From Haliotispira sp965263485 (GTDB lineage Bacteria > Spirochaetota > Spirochaetia > SP-2023): a stretch of 64,000 bases of DNA. The stretch spans positions 310,001 through 374,000 of the forward strand of contig CBDHHO010000004.1 of the NCBI GenBank assembly GCA_965263485.1. The letters run 5' to 3'. Shown here piece after piece: positions 63,510-64,000 of this stretch. Each line of letters starts with the position of its first letter. Within the stretch, counting starts at the first letter, position 1. The translations under genes were made by a program, and so were the position numbers. The notes beneath the pieces were generated by a model that was not told where the DNA came from, searched no databases, and saw only the letters and a program-made list of their open reading frames with translations.

Positions 63510-64000
63510 TGGACAGTTCAAAGCATTCAAAGCAACTGGGAATCGGGATCATTGGCTGCGGCAGAATGGCCCATGCCCATGCAACCGCCTATCGGCAAAT
63601 CGAAGGCTGTGAGCTGAGCGCTGCCTGCGACCTGAGGCCCAAAGAGCTTGGAGAATTTTGCCGAAAACATGACATCCCCCGCAGCTACGAGAGCGCTGAG
63701 GCCCTGCTGGCTGACCCTGGCATTGACGCAGTAAGTGTTGTCACACCCGATGCCAGCCATGCCGAACTGAGCATTGCGGCCCTGCGGGCAGGCAAGCACG
63801 TGCTCTGCGAAAAGCCCTTGGCACTGAACTACCAAGAGGCCCGGCAGATGCTCATCTCCGTTTCCAAAGACTCCTTGCAGGGAGGCCCGGACAGCCTAGG
63901 CGCTCAAAAGAGAAGTCGAATCAATATGGTGAACCTGAGCTACCGCAATGCTCCTGCCATTCAGAAGGCTCGCGAAATCATTCTCAGCGGTGAGATCGGA
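63509..64000 (+). CDS. Gfo/Idh/MocA-family oxidoreductase (3' end beyond window)
   Basis: 164 codons are visible from the ATG at 63509, which overlaps the ThuA-like gene's stop (TGATG). The Rossmann motif GIIGCGRMAHAHATAY (about 13-28), the SVVTPDASHAEL strand and the family hallmark EKPLALNYQEA (catalytic Lys region, about 97-107) are present. It probably oxidises or reduces a sugar at one carbon with NAD(P) in concert with ThuA. The frame is open to the last base of the window. Confidence 0.92.
   Translation, partial: MDSSKHSKQLGIGIIGCGRMAHAHATAYRQIEGCELSAACDLRPKELGEFCRKHDIPRSYESAEALLADPGIDAVSVVTPDASHAELSIAALRAGKHVLCEKPLALNYQEARQMLISVSKDSLQGGPDSLGAQKRSRINMVNLSYRNAPAIQKAREIILSGEIG

Overview
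The window reads as a chromosome segment of a spirochaete-like, probably host- or polysaccharide-associated bacterium. This is inferred from gene content: a ThrRS without a TGS domain, large TPR, LysM and Gln-rich envelope proteins, many lipoproteins, and very dense carbohydrate ABC transport. No 16S or other decisive marker is present, so the taxonomy is tentative. Most genes look moderately GC-rich. The transporter block at about 36.4-40.1 kb is clearly AT-rich and looks acquired.

Layout: 1-5.7 kb holds nusB (cut by the window edge), a TPR membrane protein and recQ. 5.8-9.3 kb is a reverse-strand sugar ABC operon (binding lipoprotein, two permeases) followed by a decayed second binding-protein gene. 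9.3-21 kb carries glutaredoxin, a TldD/TldE-like pair, a decayed outer-membrane gene, a lipoprotein, a LysM-M23 peptidase, and the reverse operon thrS-cdaA-ybbR beside tRNA-Leu(CAG). 21.8-33 kb holds gap-pgk, envelope proteins, a gamma-carbonic-anhydrase/NIF3-domain fusion, an inositol-monophosphatase-family gene and tmk. 34-54.5 kb is a carbohydrate island: ROK regulator, glycerol-dehydrogenase-like enzyme, two RbsBAC-type transporters, a third transporter of the SBP_bac_1/MalFG type, FAD oxidoreductase, sulfatase, SDR, sugar kinase and GatZ/KbaZ. 55-64 kb has a CDP-alcohol phosphatidyltransferase, a broken IS630 transposase, three lipoprotein genes (two with heptanucleotide repeats near the start), a ThuA-like gene and the beginning of a Gfo/Idh/MocA oxidoreductase.

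The outstanding feature is a mobile long-palindrome repeat with more than 20 full or partial copies. Its ends are GGGGACCTCTAAAAATTC and the inverse GAATTTTTAGAGGTCCCC. Four copies are exactly 164 bp, and several copies of different sizes are flanked by 4-bp direct repeats (TTCA, ATTA, TAAA, TACT, TTTA). Copies interrupt an IS630 transposase and an outer-membrane pseudogene, nest inside one another, and split a ribosome-binding site from its start codon while leaving an open frame across the element. Two single genes (a sugar kinase and an outer-membrane protein) are each enclosed by one left and one right end, as if carried as cargo.

Two further unusual systems are visible. One is a pair of lipoprotein genes with CGATGAG heptamer tracts (5 and 7 copies), of which one is out of frame and one in frame, fitting phase variation. 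The other is a recombination joint at 44080-44090 that fuses a truncated SDR copy to a duplicated leader and signal peptide, so that two unrelated binding-protein families carry the same signal peptide.
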